This document shows positions 63,181 to 64,000 of a DNA stretch of 64,000 nucleotides, one piece after another. The notes under the pieces were generated by a model. The model did no database searches, was not told the origin of the DNA, and saw only the letters and a list, made by a program, of their open reading frames with translations. The position numbers were made by a program, and so were the translations under genes. Source of the DNA: Paracoccaceae bacterium. GTDB lineage: Bacteria; Pseudomonadota; Alphaproteobacteria; Rhodobacterales; Rhodobacteraceae. Position 1 is the stretch's first letter. Each line of letters starts with the position of its first letter. The stretch lies in contig JASMHC010000015.1 in NCBI GenBank assembly GCA_030750975.1, positions 372,001 through 436,000 on the forward strand, written 5' to 3'.

Positions 63181-63219
63181 GTTGCATTGTTGCGCAGCGA
63201 AAGATATTCCAATGTCAAT
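63181..63219. promoter_or_regulatory. Composite motif upstream of ccr
   Basis: GTTGCATTGTTGCGCAGCG (63181-63199) is the reverse-strand relative of the TGC-rich motif (its complement begins CGCTGCGCAACA). CCAATGTCAAT (63209-63219) is identical to the ecm-side copy. They lie 47-85 bases before the ccr ATG. Confidence 0.45.
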
Positions 63220-63265
63220 ACGCAACGATTCTGCGCCGCAGCAGACTTTGGAACAGGAGGCCCCT

Positions 63266-64000
63266 ATGGCTTTGGATAACGAGGCAACTTTTGTCGAATA
63301 CGACGCGCCGATCAAAGATCTTTACGAAGTTGGTGAAATGCCGCCGCTGGGCCATGTGCCAAAGCAGATGTACGCATGGGCGATCCGCCGCGAACGGCAC
63401 GGTGATCCGAAGACCAGCTTTCAGGTCGAGGTTGTGGACACCTGGGAATTGGACAGCCATGAGGTTCTGGTTCTCGTGATGGCGGCCGGTGTAAACTATA
63501 ACGGTGTCTGGGCGGGCCGCGGCGTGCCGATTTCGCCGTTTGATGTGCATGGTCAAGAATATCACATCGCCGGATCGGATGCTTCGGGTATCGTTTGGGC
63601 GGTTGGTGACAAGGTGAAGAACTGGAAAGTCGGTGACGAGGTTGTCATTCACTGCAACCAGGATGACGGCGACGACGAGCATTGCAACGGCGGCGATCCG
63701 ATGTTCTCGGACAGCCAGCGCATCTGGGGGTACGAAACCGGTGACGGGTCGTTTGCCCAGTTCACCAAGGTTCAGGCCCAGCAATTGATGCCGCGTCCGA
63801 AGCACCTGACCTGGGAAGAAAGCGCCTGTTATACGCTGACACTGGCGACCGCATACCGCATGCTGTTCGGTCATCACCCGCACGAGCTGAAGCCGGGCCA
63901 GAATGTTCTGGTTTGGGGGGCCTCGGGTGGTCTTGGTTCCTATGCGATCCAATTGGCGAATACGGTCGGTGCGAACGCGATCGGTGTGATCTCGGACGAA
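63266..64000 (+). CDS. ccrA: Crotonyl-CoA carboxylase/reductase, 5' part
   Basis: The first 245 codons; the gene runs off the window. The enzyme reductively carboxylates crotonyl-CoA to (2S)-ethylmalonyl-CoA with NADPH and CO2, the key step of the ethylmalonyl-CoA pathway. MALDNEATFVEYDAPIKDLYE opens a medium-chain dehydrogenase fold; WELDSHEVLVLVMAAGVNYNG and the HCNQDDGDDEHCNGGDPM insertion are typical of Ccr. WGASGGLGSYAIQLA begins the NADPH-binding domain. The ATG at 63266 follows AGGAGG at 63255-63260. The substrate for ecm is produced, after epimerisation, from its product. Confidence 0.94.
   Translation, partial: MALDNEATFVEYDAPIKDLYEVGEMPPLGHVPKQMYAWAIRRERHGDPKTSFQVEVVDTWELDSHEVLVLVMAAGVNYNGVWAGRGVPISPFDVHGQEYHIAGSDASGIVWAVGDKVKNWKVGDEVVIHCNQDDGDDEHCNGGDPMFSDSQRIWGYETGDGSFAQFTKVQAQQLMPRPKHLTWEESACYTLTLATAYRMLFGHHPHELKPGQNVLVWGASGGLGSYAIQLANTVGANAIGVISDE

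Noticed and set aside
63215-63952. 245-codon minus-strand frame
   Set aside because: It is the antisense shadow of ccr, whose protein sequence is unmistakable on the plus strand.

Overview
The window is a stretch of chromosome from an alphaproteobacterium, most likely a marine member of the Rhodobacteraceae (Roseobacter group). This rests on the gene content and order: a FliL of the Rhodobacteraceae type, an mdh/sucC-sucD-sucA-sucB-lpd block, sdhCDAB, uvrC followed further on by pgsA-moaD-moaE, tlpA/argH/lysA, ftsE-ftsX-plsC, and four genes of the ethylmalonyl-CoA pathway (mcl2, mch, ecm, ccr). Base composition is about 60 % G+C, with a few clearly AT-richer islands. I see no tRNA, rRNA, CRISPR array, complete insertion sequence or prophage.

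Layout. 0-8.2 kb: the 3' end of fliL, dusA, an oligopeptide ABC transporter operon (binding protein, two permeases, one fused double ATPase), then mnmH. 8.3-13.9 kb: a SelD fused to an FAD/NAD oxidoreductase, adenine deaminase, a 2-hydroxyacid dehydrogenase and an SH3-domain protein. 14-18.1 kb: a DUF1127 protein, an ABC-2 exporter pair, an S49 peptidase, a 55-residue zinc-ribbon peptide and a Ca/Na antiporter. 18.1-30.6 kb: an AT-rich region with a perfect DnaA box, uvrC, then about 9 kb that separate uvrC from pgsA-moaD-moaE (a headless glycine-zipper ORF, an HxlR-SCP2 regulator, a second peptide ABC transporter and an S15/CocE hydrolase). 30.6-39.5 kb: a palindrome-rich gap, tlpA, argH, small membrane genes, lysA, a zinc-ribbon protein, ftsEX, plsC and a glycosyltransferase. 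39.6-51.2 kb: the leftward TCA block lpd-sucB-sucA-sucD-orf-sucC and mdh, interrupted by a rightward glycosyltransferase and a leftward toxin-like gene followed by a structured RNA. 51.3-64 kb: a TauE-like permease, mcl2, nnrU, mch, a metallopeptidase, sdhCDAB, deoD, an H-NS-like gene, ecm, a small exported protein and the start of ccr.

How the genes work together. The TCA enzymes 2-oxoglutarate dehydrogenase, succinyl-CoA synthetase, succinate dehydrogenase and malate dehydrogenase lie beside the ethylmalonyl-CoA pathway enzymes that let such bacteria grow on acetyl-CoA without a glyoxylate shunt. Shared DNA motifs link them. A tandem TGTGATCAC(A/G) pair with 21 bp between centres precedes both sucC and sdhC. 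A TGC-rich motif CGCTGC(A/G)TTGCGG precedes mdh, mcl2 and ecm, with a related reverse copy before ccr. SelD and MnmH, encoded convergently, make the selenophosphate and selenouridine of tRNA wobble positions.

The least explained parts are (1) a barnase/PBECR-like small protein gene followed on the same strand by a compact multi-hairpin RNA with its own terminator (49.47-50.12 kb), (2) an AT-rich exported-protein gene set between sucC and sucD with zero-spacing TAAATG junctions at both ends, (3) the headless glycine-zipper ORF in frame behind the uvrC stop, and (4) a palindrome-rich, possibly structured gap at 30.64-30.77 kb.
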